Positions 51,728 to 64,000 of a stretch of DNA of 64,000 nucleotides are shown here, one piece after another. The stretch lies in contig CM022665.1 in the NCBI GenBank assembly GCA_012295275.1, forward strand, positions 41,565,652-41,629,651. Reading direction: 5' to 3'. The position numbers and the translations under genes are program-made. The notes under the pieces are model-generated. The model did not search any database and was not told the DNA's origin. It saw nothing but the letters and a program-made list of their open reading frames with translations. This DNA comes from Chrysomallon squamiferum. Its lineage: Eukaryota; Mollusca; Gastropoda; Neomphalida; Peltospiridae. Positions within the stretch are counted from its first letter, which is position 1. Each line of letters begins with the position of its first letter.

Positions 51728-54223
51728 TGTAGATATTGTCATTACGTCTTTTATCTTCAATCTGAATCATGAATGGAACAACAACGTTTGTTTATGTTGT
51801 CTTTGATTGTGTTCTTAGTTGAAATGCATTTAGATCAGAGGTGTTCTTTCAAGGTATATGGATGCACCTTTCATTAATTATAGGTGCTGAAAATAATACA
51901 GTGTTCATGGCAGTTGTCAACTTTTCAGCATTCATTGCCATCTGATGTTGTTCATGTTTCAGCATAGGTAATTCTTGTATCATGGAGCTGAAATTATTTT
52001 TAGGAAATTTTGTGAAAAGGCACTCTCATCTACGATCACTGATGCACTGTTAAAAACTATAACACCATAAATTGTACTATAACCAATCATGTATACTAAG
52101 GACAACCATCAGAAAAACTGTTGGGATTGTCCACTGAAACTTTACCGAAGTATTTGAATTTCTGTGTGATACAATCAGGATTTGTTTAAAAATCTAGGAA
52201 TTGTATGGTTTTTTTTGCAGTTGTATTTTAATTTTTTTTTTTTTTAAAAGCTTACTAGTTTACATTTCCTTTACAGATATGTATATATATATATATGCAG
52301 TTGTATATGTAAAGATAGGTAACTAGAAATAATAGAACTAAAACAGTTCACCCACATTGACGACATTTGACTTGAATATAAATTTATTTTTTGTAATCAT
52401 TATTAAAAGACTGGATTTGGAGAAATATAAGACAGAATACTATTGTTTCAAGACAATATGCAGGATTTTTACCTGTGGCTTTGTTCTTAGTCATTTTGAG
52501 TTGTTGTTATAACAAAGGCAGCAGCATGTACTTTTTGTGTGTTTTTTCTTCTCTGCTAAACAGTAACAACCGTATCCCATTTGACAAGACCAGTTAAAAC
52601 AAGCCACCTGAAATTTCTGTGAATGCCAAACTAGTTCACAATGCCAGAGGAAGATGCAAACATGCTTAGAATTTGTCACTAACTTTATTTGTTGCATTAA
52701 TCCTAACCATTTTGAAAATTTCAAGAAGATCACATCTTTGGAAACAGCATTTGTAAAGGATTTGTGAAAAATGGTTGAATGAACGTTTGTCAGTGTTTAA
52801 GATGATGGCTCTTTCACTGGTTTTACAATAATAAAAAAAAGTTTTATCTATAAATGACAAGTTCAGAAATACAGGCAACAAACTAAGGAACAGTTATAGT
52901 GATGAAATTAAGAGTTGCTGTCAAACAGCTATGTATTACAACCAGTAAACCAGAATCAGCTAAAATATCTAGCAATAAATAAATAAACAAACAAACAAAT
53001 TGAAATAACTGGAAAAGTATTTTATTATTTCTAATTTTCATTTGTGAAATGTTGAGTTTAAAAATGAACAATAATTAACGTGTATCTTAACTTTAACTTA
53101 GCAGAAATTTTACATAATTGTGATTGTTTTGATGTTTTTTGTTTGTTGGCATGTAACAGTTTTTGTTCTTTCTTCGTAATTACAGTATGTTTGCATATAG
53201 TAATATACATATACACACATTATAGTTTTATTTGATTACTGTTGTATTTCAATAATTGTGTCTTTTATAAAAACATTATTATCCAAGAAAGATTAAGGTG
53301 GAATCCATCGAACATTTTTGTTTCCACGATCATGGATGTGAAAATTATTATCTTACAGTATCCATCTTTTTCTGTGTATATGTTTTGGTAATTATTGATT
53401 TATTTTTAAAATGAATCTTTATTTTAATGTTACATTGTGAGGTTTATTTATTTATTTATTTATTTATTTACTCTTTTCAAAATACCTAATAGAAACTGCT
53501 TTATTTGTTCACATTATTTTTATTTATTTTTTTATAAATTCTTTATCAAATTGTACTAATAGAAATTTCTATGCAGTGTAATTATTTCTTTTCCATAATT
53601 TGTTCTTCTTTATCTCATTCTTTCATTCTCTCATCCACTCTTTCTTTGCATCTGTCTCACAATTAATGTACATAAATATTTAGTATTTTTCAATATTTCT
53701 TTTTTTCAATCACACTTCCACAAATTTTATGAATCACCTGATTTTATTTTATATGCTCCTTTTCTTAGCATATCATAGGTCTTTAAGAATCAGTTTATGA
53801 TGTTGGATTGGAGAACACTGTATGTGTGGGGAAACGATTAACAGTAGATGGCCCAATGACTTTTAAAAGTGGAAATGCAGAATTAGTCTAAAAATATTCT
53901 GCTTCTGAATGTTGTTTTATTTTTGTTTATCTTTTACCTCCCAATCATACAAATAATGAAATAAACAACAAGAGTTCAGTTAAAAATTTTCTGGGTACCA
54001 TGTTGATGTCATCATGTACAGGGCTGATTCATTTTTGCTATAAAATTTTATTTTAAATATACATCTGTCACATGACTTCAGATGTAAAATGATGGTTTTG
54101 AACATTTTGGAACAGTATTGTTTTATTGTCATACACTTACAAGATTACCCCAGACAATAAAAATAACAGAATAAAGAATTTTATTTGGCCATTTAAAAAT
54201 AAAGCTACAGGTACATTTTTAAC

Positions 54224-54225
54224 CT

Positions 54226-54276
<51 letters not shown>

Positions 54277-54279
54277 TTA
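54224..54279. repeat. (TTTA)n microsatellite
   Basis: About 13 TTTA units downstream of LIN52. A shorter run of the same unit lies at about 53443-53470. Confidence 0.95.
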
Positions 54280-55299
54280 TTATATATTTTTTTTTTAAAA
54301 TAACCCCAAACTGTGGAACTAAGATATGAAATCTATACAGTTGCTGGTGTATGTAACTTAACTTCCTACTATCTAATATCAGTCTTTGGTATTTCTATGG
54401 GCTATGTTGGGTGGATATAAACCAGTACCAGAAAATCGGGGCATGCAGTAAATTTACTTGACTACGGAAAAACTGGTACTTAACTAATCATGTGCAGAAA
54501 TTGTGAAATATATTTTATAAATGAACAAAATATAGAAACATTATTGTAAAACTTTAAAGTTACCTTTGATTGATTGTACGTGCTGGTGAGAACTAATAAA
54601 AGAAACATTGTAAACTTTGAATATGTATTTTCTGGTACACGTGTACCTGTCACCAGTTTTACTGTAGGTATTTTTTTTTTATATATATATATATTTCTTT
54701 TTTATTAATTTTATTCAGATTCTTTATGTAGATATCAAGAATATTAATAAAAGTGTTTCAAATACCACTGTTTTGTTTTTTTCTGTTTTAAGTTTGCCCA
54801 AATGAATTAACTTTTTAAAATTTCATTCCCCCCACCAGGGGAAAAAAACTAACATATATACAATATTCAGTGTTATATTTAAAATTTAACAACCAATAAC
54901 CATCAATTTTTGATTTTATTGAGGAGTTAATTATTTGTTTTTAAAAAAACACGTTTTTCAACGTAGAAATGATTTATTTTCAACAACAAATATCAAATTC
55001 ATAGTTAATATTTCAATATAATGTGTAAACACAATACACTGCTAAGACAATAACATTTAATAAACGGCACAAAATTTTATGAATGACCTAAACCCTCAAA
55101 TACATGGCCTATATGCATTACAGTACTATGCAGGTTGTATGAATTCTATTCATATGTATGCAGTTTTGATAAGGTGAATTTCACAACTGCAACAAAAATT
55201 CATTCTGTCAGACTTGTGTAATTTAAAATGTGTTTCACCTTCTATGGTTATGGGAAAAAAAAAAAAAAAAAAAAATTAATTGAAAGTGATGCAGAAGTT

Positions 55300-56030
55300 C
55301 TTCAGCCATAGGTCTGTATGATGTGCGTAGTGGTGTAGTCAAGTATTTGGCTTGTCCTTGCTTTCACCTTCAGCTGCCCCATAACCTAATGGTGAAAAGG
55401 TGGGCTGAGACATGCAAGACCCACCCTTCTGGTACATAACCTCTCCACAGACAAAAGACTTCCTCAGTGACTCCCAAGGTACCTGGACCCTTTCAGACCT
55501 AGGCTAGACTGAGAGGGGGGGGATCTCAATCATCCCAAGCCCCAGAGATGTGTACCTGACCTTTCAAAATACGGATATCCTCTGACATGCAGTAATCCAG
55601 CTCCAATAATGGAGCTCTAGACAGAATATGTAACTTATGGAAGATAATCTAGGAGACAGACACTCTTAAAATCAAACCATGGTGTAGGCAGAGCTGACAA
55701 GCCCAGTAAAACAATCTGCATGTAAGGACAACTCAGATTATAAATCATCTGCATGGAAGGAACCATTCTTGGAGAGCTGGCTATACCAACCACCGAAGAC
55801 AAAAGACAGCCAGTTTGGCATGGACAAAAAAAAAATATAATTGGATGTTTAAGCACTTGCAATCATACAGCTGTGTACGTATCAGTAGAAAGATATGGTT
55901 TCATCCAGTTTGATTGCAACCAGGCTAAGATGAGACTGGGCTCTTGGTCCTCAAAAGGTCCCAAACCTGTTAAATATCAAAATGTGGGAACCTCCCAATA
56001 ACTTCCAGAAGATAACACATTTCGATGTCA
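55300..56030. other. GC-richer block of unknown origin
   Basis: About 0.7 kb with clearly more G and C than its surroundings, beginning just after a poly-A run at about 55256-55275. Short frames occur on both strands (55635-55862 minus, 55753-56001 plus) but neither resembles a known protein. It could be an old mobile element or a processed sequence. Confidence 0.4.
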
Positions 56031-57157
56031 AATCCAAATTATTGATCTAATATGGCCAAATCTGGATTGAATGCAGAAGAAGAATTAAATGAAAAGGAAT
56101 TGATATTTTTATAAATAAATAAATAGGTGATAATATTTTTTAAATGTTTTTTTTTTTCATTTTTTAAAATTATCTATATATATATATAAAATTAACATAA
56201 TTAAATGCAGATGCATAAAACCATTAAAAAAAAAAAAAAAAACCCACCTTAATATGCACAATGGTTTTAAAATTTACAGATGGTGTTCAAGTATAATTTC
56301 AGTAAAATATTTCAAGTAAGTAAATAAATTTAAAACAATCAAATATATAGAGTAACAAATAAACAAGATGTGCTAATGCAAATCTGATATAGTTAGATGA
56401 CTACTGGAACAGATTTTGAACATGTATTTAAAAAAAAAAAAGAAAAAAAAAAGGAAATCTGTATGAAAGACTGTCTGTCCTATAGTGCAGTTCATTAGGT
56501 TTGCATGCTTTTTTATTTACAATTCTATGTTCAAATTGTCATAAATCAAGGAAATACAATGTCTCCATGAATCTCCATCAATTGTAAAGTGATACTCTCA
56601 CACTTTCATACTTTATTACTAGAAAAGGTTGGGGTCTAGTAACTATTAAACAAATTACCTGGAAATAATAATGATGTCTGTATAGATGTAGACTTTGATA
56701 ATGTATCTGGAAGAGGACACATAGTACCCATTATTTACTTCCAAACACATCAGTAAACAGTATTTTACTTGCAGTCAGAAAAAACGTCTTGTTTTAACTC
56801 GCAGGCTTTCTGAACCAACTCATTACAAATGTTTTTTTTTCTCCTGGTGTATTTTAATTCTGAATATTTGTCTTTTTTCTTCAGTGTATCCATAGTGTTA
56901 GTTCACTGTCAGACACACATAGGCAGAGCAAATCATTAAAACTGCAGCAAAATGATATCCTGTAACAACAAATACAGAAAATTGTAATTTATTCATTACA
57001 GTTCTTATTATTACTTATTTGAATATAAACATTGAGCATAAACAACATTTCTCTGTGATTTTCACATGTATAATTTAAAAAAAAAAATGTAATTTTTTTT
57101 ATTTTTTTATTTTTTTAAAGTAAAGAATGTTAAAAATAGGAATGATGCAACTCTTAC

Positions 57158-57845
57158 TTCATCATCACTGACTTGTGAAACTGGTTATATACAAAATGTT
57201 ATTTATATACAAAACAGTTATTGTATTAATATAGTCACAAAAAAAATAATGTAAGTTCAAATAAGCAAACATGTATTCTAAACCATAAATTAATATACAG
57301 ATATTAACATTACTTATTTGAAAATAAATTAGAAAAAAAAAAAAAAAAAAAAAATATGTGTCTATATAAAACCATTTCTACATGCAGATTTTATTTGAGA
57401 TATGTGAAAATATATACATTTTGTTATATATATATATTAAGGATATCAGTGATAAAACTCACTTCACAGTCATCACTGTCTAGTAAAATTGAAGTGTGCT
57501 GATTTGATCTTTTTGCCGCCTGCAATCAAAGAAAAAAGTTGTTTATATGAAACTCTTACTGTAATATTATTACTGAAATGTGTCAGAATAATCTAAATTC
57601 AAATAAACTGATATTCTAGGATGACCAATATAGAAACTAAAATTAATATACTGTTGTTAACACTACCTGCTTGAAAATAAACATAAAACACTGGAAAAAA
57701 ATAAATTATATTTTACATGTAAATTTTGACTGAGATATAAAAAAAATTTTTTTTTGAAAAATAATGTTAAAAATAAGATGATAAAACTTACTTCATTATC
57801 ATGGTTTTTTGAAACTGCAGTGTTTTGACATGATTTTCTTGTGAC
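57158..57845 (-). repeat. Tandem duplication of a small kinase exon (two good copies plus a relic)
   Basis: Exons 57845-57792 and 57519-57463 share identical intron ends (CTTTGATTGCAG) and similar donors. A third donor-like end at 57158 carries GTTTCACAAGTCAGTGATG, matching the end of the first exon. The donors are 329 and 305 bases apart. The encoded peptides end in KNHDNE, DSDDCE and, in the relic, VSDDE. Confidence 0.65.
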
Positions 57846-60800
57846 CTGCAATCAAAGCAAAATGTTATTTATACAGAAAAGCTGATGAAATGTCAGATGG
57901 CTTTTCACAAGAGTAGTCTAAATTCAGATTAAATAAATATCTACGTCATGCTATTTATATTTGATAAAAGTCAGACACTCACATATACAGAAAATGTCAG
58001 ATTCACAGTAATACTCTATATTGTTTTATCCCATTAAAAAAAAAGAAAAAAAAAAAGAAAGAATTATATATATATATATAACAGTTTTCTTTTTTTTTTC
58101 TTCTTCTTTTTTTTAATGGTATAAATATAAAACACTATATATATATATTATTTTTTTTTTTTAAAGTGATGAACAATCCAGAATTAAATGTGTACATTAC
58201 CTTTTGATGGGACACTTTTATTTCATTCTTAAACTGCTCTTCCTTTTCCTTTTCTTCAGTAACCTTTCTATGAACTTGCTTTACAACCTTTTTATTCCTG
58301 GAATGTGTGTATCTACAAGAAATGTCTCCAGAAACTACTTCAGTCTCAACAAATGTCTGCTGATGTGCTGTTTTCACTTCACTACAAACAGTTGGCAATT
58401 TCACTGCATCATTTTGTGAGTGATTTTCTCCAGTTATTGAAACTCTGTTTCTTTTCTGTAGCTGAACTCTACACTCTTTCAACATTCTTTTAAAAGTTTC
58501 AGTAGAAATAGCTGAAGAATCTCGACGATTGTTAGGTGAATCTGAAATTTTATCATCCTTGGATTGTTGTAGCTGCTTTTTCTTTTGTTTACTTGGAATT
58601 TGAACAGGTTCTGGTTGAATTAGTTTATCTTCTAGCCGTGAACTGTTTAATCTGTTTTGTACATCCACACCCAGTTCACCGGTATTTGTCTGGATGCTTT
58701 TTTGATTCGTACACTGTTCTGAAATATTTGTTGCGGTTGTTTTTTGAGGTGCATGTGGTTCTGGTCTTTCCATCATCCTTGTGCTGGGCAAATATCTAAC
58801 AGGTGAAATATCTTTCATGTTGTTGTATTTTCTGAAAGCTCTGTCTAGTTCACGACGATTAGTTTCCAAAATTTCCACTTGTCTTTTTCTGGTCAGTTTA
58901 ACTGCTGAGCTGTTATTTCTGTTAGTCTGTCGACGTACATTCTGAGAACCTCCGACACATTTAGAATCCGTTATAGAAGACTTTTTTCTGGGTGTCTTTT
59001 CGGATTTTTTCTTTTTCTTTGTGTCCTTTCCAGTTTTGTCTGGAGTTATGATGATTTCATAAGGGTCATAATCTTTCTCAGTTCTGTTTGATGCAATTTC
59101 TGTCTGGGTATCCAACGATTCTTGACTGCTTACCTTCTTCTTCATCCGAAGTTTACAATTTCTTGCCGACGTGCTCCTGCATTTTTTATCTGTTAAAGCT
59201 CTTGTGAAAAGTAATTTTCTTTTTGCAGTTTTGGTCACAGAGAAATATCGCCTGTTATTTGGAACCAGCTCGTCGTAATTCCTTGATTTCATGATTTGAT
59301 ATCTCTGGTTTTGATTAACATGAGATCTGCATTTGTTATTACAGTCCACTGGCTGTTTATTTTCAACTAAGGATTTCACAGTGTTATTGGCAGAGGCTTC
59401 CTTAACAGGCTCCATCTTCCTAGCTGGATTACTAATACATGGTGAAATGATGTTAGGTTTACTGTTCACCCTTGATGGAGACTTATGTGCTGTAGAACTT
59501 TTTTCAGAATATTTATTCTGCAGCTGTGCTTTACTGATTACTGAACCATCATCACAACATTCATGCTGTTCTGGATTATCATCCAAATCATTATCTGAGC
59601 TACCTGATGCATACTCACAAAGAAAATGTGAATTACTGTTATTTTTTCTCTTCTTATTTTCTGGCCAACTCAAATTTGATTGATGCCTTTTTCTTTTCAT
59701 CTGTGTTTTAAAATCAGTTCTTTCATGACTTTCTTTCACTTCCATCATGTCCTCTACTCTATCCTGTTCTTGAGAAATCATTGACATTATGTTCTTCAGC
59801 CTGGCAGCATCAGAAGACATGTCTGAAGTTGACCTAGCTGATTTGACTGCGGTATATTCAGAATGAAGTTCCAAATTTTCAGGTTTAGTTTTTTCTGTTG
59901 CCAGTGAGTTAATTCTTTCTGAATTTTGGTCCACAGGTTTCATTTTCTTAGTCTCAGATCCAGGAGGTTTCATATCTTCTTGTGATTCTGAGGATTTTAA
60001 GTCTTTCATCTGTTCACATTTTGCTAACATGGGTTTAATTTTCACTGGTACAGACATCAAATTTTTCATTTTGTCAGTATGAGGTACTGAGGGTTTCAAT
60101 TTCTCTTCATCAGCATTTGATGCCAAGGGTGATGCCATATTTTCTACACCATCTGTTTCTGAACTATTTTCTTCAGAATGGCTTGCTTGGTTCATTGGAA
60201 TCAATTTCTATGGTTATCTGATGTTCAATCAGTGCAGGACCAGATTGTGTTGCTAACTGAACATTTTGTCCACTGCTTTGAGGACTTTGTTTTTCACTAG
60301 AATTTAGTTCAAATGGACACACTTTAGCTATTTTACTGTTGGATTCATTTGACCGAGTGCCCATTTTAAGCAGGTCAAACGTTGATGGATTCTGACGTTT
60401 CAGTTCTGCTAGTATTTTTGGAGATAATTTGTATGATCTTGGATTTATATCAATACAGTTAGGCAAAGCAAATGCTGTGGAATATAAAAGCATAAACATT
60501 ATTATTGTATGGTGAAGGTTTTAAATTGAAAATGCATTGTAGATTATTTCCTGAACTGCTTGCTTTCATGGTATCATACTGTTGCTTTTCCAAGACATGC
60601 AAAATATGGAAATATTATATGCCTTGCTGATCAAATATAAATATGTTTTTTAAAAATTTGCAGTTTTAATTTGAATTATAGAAAATTATCTTTTATGATT
60701 ATGATTATGATTTAATAGTTTTTGTTTTAATAACTGGTAAATTATTAATGTATACAATTTTTCAGGCAAACCACTACAAACTAGAAAAAAAAAAATTGTG

Positions 60801-62726
60801 ATGCCTACAAAACAATCAAATTATTTAAATCTTTCTGTATTAAGAGTGTAAATTGAGAATATTTATTATGTTTCCAAATAACAATATTATCAAACTGCAA
60901 TGTTTAGATTAGGTATCTTTAACAGTTGTGTCATCAAAAGTATTTTAACAAAAAAAAAAAACCATTAAAAATGTTACACATATTTTCATTATGTATATAT
61001 ATTTTTTTTTAATCTTAAATATTCAGAATAACAAACATCAAAGTATCTTCATGGAATAATAACAATGACAATAAAAAATTAAAGATGAATATTTAAATTA
61101 GGGATAAAAAAATTTCTCATCTGAAATATAAAGCTCTAAATAACAGTTAAGTTAAACATGCATTTACAACATTTTCAATTTTTTACTTCCTTTTTTTTTT
61201 TTTACAATATTATTATTTTTTTTTATATATATATATCTACTCATTTTCTTAAATAAGACTATAGTTACAGACTGAACAAGACTTAAAGAATTCAAGCTAG
61301 TGTACTGACCTTCAATTTAGTACATTTTACTCGATTTTAAAGAAAATAATCTAACTTACTGTTATTGTCTGGTATGAAGTTGTCAAGTGAAAACTCTGGA
61401 GCAAGAAATGAATGACGTAAAGGCTTGTGATGGAGTCAGTCTTTCATCTACAATTAAAAAACAATGTTTTCACATTCCAAAGAAAAGCATTTTAGTCATA
61501 AAAACACAATATGATTTAAATTCCAATTCTTGATTTGTGAATGATGAAATGTTAGGACCTGCTTTAATCCTTTAAAATGAAAATCTAATTATTCTGCATG
61601 GCATGTTTGTTTTTGACTGAAGACAGATTAACAAAATTATCACAAGAAATTAATACATTTTTGAAAGATAAATTTAATACCCCCCACTTATTATTTTTTT
61701 TAAAACCACACTAAAAATGAGGCCACGAAAAAGTACATATAAATAACTTTTGATTTAACATACAACATGGTTAGAAAGATTGAAGAACAACTAAAAACAT
61801 TGAAGCCATTTTTTGAAAAAAAAAAGAGACACTATTTTAAAGATCTTTACCCCACATTTTACAAAGAACTGGTTTTACATGTATTTGTTTCTTTATGGTG
61901 GGTTTTATAGAAGGGATTTGGGAGTGAAGGGAAATGGACAAAATTTGAACTTTTAACAGCTTCGACCAATTATATCAGCTAGGCTGCCGGTACCTAGAAT
62001 AATAATAAAAAAAAAAAAAAAAAAAAAAAGGGAGAAAAAGAAAATAAAGAAAACCTCATCACAACCAAATAAAAATACAACAAACAAAAAGGAAAAAATT
62101 AACAACTAACTGTTATAAATGTATTAAATTATAATATTTCAGTAAATAATTATTATAATAAAACTGGTAAAAAAACAAAGCCAAACTAAATCTTGTATCA
62201 AGTCAAAACTAAATCCAAACATGTTGATCCTTTTAGCAATTAATAAATTCATCAGTCTATGCATTTACCCTACAGGCAAATAAATTACTTTATCATTCAA
62301 TGAATACACCTAAGTGTGGTATAAATATCATATTACCTGGATCATATCTTAACAGTTCAGCCAGAAAATTAGCAAAAGCATAGTTTCTGCTGCCTCTCAA
62401 ACGCTGCATTATATACATTGTAGCTGAAATATAAAATTAAATATACATAATAACATCTTTACTTTACACATGAAAATATAAGCAGTTTAAAAAATCTTTT
62501 AATAATATCAGTAAAAATATTTACCATCAGGTTGTGCATTTCTTGATGTTACTGACTGATATTTCTCGAAAAACTTTCCTCGTCGGAAAATGCTAGCGGG
62601 AAACCAACCCAGAAGTTCTGTCATCTGTAAAAGCCATTATTATATAAAACCAAGTAACTACACACATTATAGCTTCTTTTTATTACCAAAACCAGTGGAT
62701 ATAAAATCCATCTAATTAATTGTTGT

Positions 62727-62830
62727 CCTCACCAGCCGGAACTACTCTTTCAAGCCACGTGACGTTCATTCACTCGCCACACTGTTTATGTGTCGAGACG
62801 CCACAGTTGTGTATCGTCAATTTTCTTTAG
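62727..62830. other. CpG-containing segment with CACGTGACGT in a kinase intron
   Basis: A locally GC- and CpG-richer patch in an AT-rich intron (62626-63162). It contains an E-box (CACGTGAC) overlapping TGACGT. It could be an internal promoter or an old repeat; nothing in it is coding. Confidence 0.3.
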
Positions 62831-63052
62831 GTTTTTAATTTTAAAATGTTTAAGCCTAATTATTTACATATTTAGATGCCTTGGTACCAGAAAACCAGAA
62901 AATCCAGAAATCTGGAAAGCCTCAGGCCCCAAGGAGTCTGGATATTTTGGTATGGTACCTGTATGCCAAAAACTCAATATACAGCTCAAACGTACATATG
63001 CACAATTTCTAATACAATAACAGAATGGATTACAACTCACATGCATAGTTAT

Positions 63053-63055
<3 letters not shown>

Positions 63056-63083
<28 letters not shown>
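63056..63083. repeat. (CA)n microsatellite
   Basis: About 14 CA units in the same kinase intron, 80 bases from the donor of the DMWSLGC exon. Confidence 0.95.
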
Positions 63084-63084
<1 letters not shown>

Positions 63085-64000
63085 CATACAACAGGTATAA
63101 ATGAGTCTTCCATGGATATTATTAAATTTTTATACATATTTGATGAATATAATATAAACTTACACTGTGTAAAATTTCATCTTTGTTAGTTCCACAAAAC
63201 AAACTCTCGCCGAGATAGAGTTCTGCCAACACACAACCCAGAGACCACATATCAACTTCCGTGCCAAAAGGAATTCCAAACATGACCTGAAAAAAAAAAA
63301 AAAAAGTTTTATTAATATTTACCATCTTCTGCAAGATGTTTAAATTGACCATTACAAGAAACTTTACTTAAAATCAATCAATCAGTCCATCATTTGGAAT
63401 CTATTTAAAACTATGATAGGTTTCCAGCATGTTACTCTCTGTGACAAACCAGTTATAAGATACAGACTGGAATGGGAACAAAGCCAAATAGGCTTACAGA
63501 TAAGAATTTAATTCATTACAGAAAATCCTAAAATAAATTAAATACACCATTTGAATTACATACACACAAACATATACACAGAGACAGATGTATATATTTT
63601 TTGTGGGGAGGAAGGCAAACGTAATTTACAAAATATAATAATACATTTCACAAATATGAACTCATTATTCTGAAATACATATAAATACTGATATACACAT
63701 CCACTGAAATTGACAACAATAAAGAAAACAAATAAACCAAAAAATACTCTATTTTTTAAGCACAATTTTAAACATTAAATTAATTATAAGACAGCTATAC
63801 AGATGCAGTGAAATAATTGTATCCCCCTAAAAAATAAAAATAAAAACAAAACACAATAAATAAAAAAACAAATAAATAAAAAATAAAAAATATAAAATTT
63901 AAAATTTAAAATCACCTCTGGTGCTCTGTACAGCAAAGTCTGCACCTCAAAGTCATGGTAGTACAGGGACACCTCTTTGAGTGTGTGATGAATGGAATTT

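Larger units (their letters stand above)
51728..56935. other. Intergenic region between LIN52 and the kinase gene (convergent 3' ends)
   Basis: It holds the LIN52 3' UTR and, at the right, the 3' UTR of the minus-strand kinase. AT-rich throughout, with an (ATTT)n tract at 54224-54279 and AATAAA-like signals near 53945, 54597 and 54747. A GC-richer block lies at 55300-56030. No protein or RNA gene was recognised. Confidence 0.6.
56936..64000 (-). pseudogene. DYRK/HIPK-like CMGC protein kinase, 3' part, with two frameshifts; 5' part outside window
   Basis: Exons in order: 64000-63916 (partial), 63286-63164, 62624-62525, 62423-62337, 61447-61360, 60474-58201, 57845-57792, 57519-57463 and tentatively 56959-56936. 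The first five give the activation loop and C-lobe: VQTLLYRAPEVMFGIPF, TEVDMWSLGCVLAELYLGES, LGWFPASIFRRGKFFEKY, FANFLAELLRYDPDERLTPS, then RHSFLAPEFSLDNFIPD. DMWSLGC and YRAPE define a CMGC kinase, nearest in style to DYRK/HIPK; I cannot name an orthologue. In exon 61447-61360 one extra base at GCCTTTACG (61417-61424) moves the conserved RHSFLAPEF out of frame, and a TGA follows at 61385-61383. In the 2.3-kb exon the frame changes again between 60207 and 60173. After this, about 670 open codons encode a Ser/Lys-rich disordered tail. It is either a recent pseudogene or a good gene with two sequence errors. The long open tail favours error or very recent loss. Confidence 0.7.

Noticed and set aside
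59333-59683. Plus-strand frame of 116 residues
   Set aside because: Antisense of the long Ser/Lys-rich kinase exon, with no recognisable motifs.
58135-60204. A separate gene starting at the 5' end of the 689-codon minus frame
   Set aside because: It is directly continuous with the kinase exon that opens at 60474 and is better explained as that exon after a frame change; no promoter or family supports a new start.
60173-61447. Programmed +1 frameshifting to explain both kinase breaks
   Set aside because: At the first break the conserved residues switch frame well before the stop codon, without a known slippery site, so an inserted base is simpler. It is kept only as a weak option for the second break.
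1-64000. CRISPR arrays, bacterial operons, rRNA or intact tRNA genes
   Set aside because: None are present. Tandem repeats lack spacer structure, and the tRNA-like segments belong to worn SINEs.

Overview
The window is eukaryotic nuclear DNA: very AT-rich, intron-dense, full of microsatellites and homopolymers, with spliced genes joined by GT-AG introns. Gene content (legumain, TEX30, APLF, ALDH6A1, LIN52, a CMGC kinase) is animal. Three degenerate tRNA-derived SINE copies resemble a family I recall as common in mollusc genomes, so a mollusc, perhaps a gastropod, is the best guess. All gene models below were made by joining conserved reading frames at GT-AG sites and checking that phases match.

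Layout from left to right. (1) 731-6325, minus: first five coding exons of a legumain cysteine protease, which continues beyond the left edge. (2) 7229-9027, plus: a complete TEX30-like alpha/beta hydrolase, divergent from legumain across about 0.9 kb. (3) 11592-21894, plus: a complete 12-exon APLF (DNA repair scaffold and histone chaperone), 741 residues, with FHA domain, Ku-binding motif, two PBZ zinc fingers and acidic tail, enlarged by a long charged middle region. (4) 27593-35399, minus, and 36115-45593, plus: two head-to-head copies of methylmalonate-semialdehyde dehydrogenase (ALDH6A1). They are mosaic: some exons with flanking intron are identical, others clearly diverged, which is the pattern of gene conversion. 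A decayed DNA transposon of about 3 kb sits in intron 2 of the right copy. (5) 48016-51727, plus: a complete LIN52, a DREAM/MuvB complex subunit. (6) 56936-64000, minus: the 3' part of a DYRK/HIPK-like CMGC kinase with a long disordered tail, broken at two places by apparent single-base frameshifts and carrying tandemly duplicated small exons.

The genes are ordinary single eukaryotic transcription units, not an operon, and they do not form one pathway. ALDH6A1 lying next to LIN52 matches the human arrangement as I recall it and may be old synteny. TEX30 and APLF each have an E2F-type site close upstream. Legumain has a TCACGTGA E-box near its start, as expected of a lysosomal gene. The strongest unusual signals are the gene-converted inverted ALDH6A1 pair, the AT-hook and extra acidic-aromatic segment in APLF, and the broken kinase.
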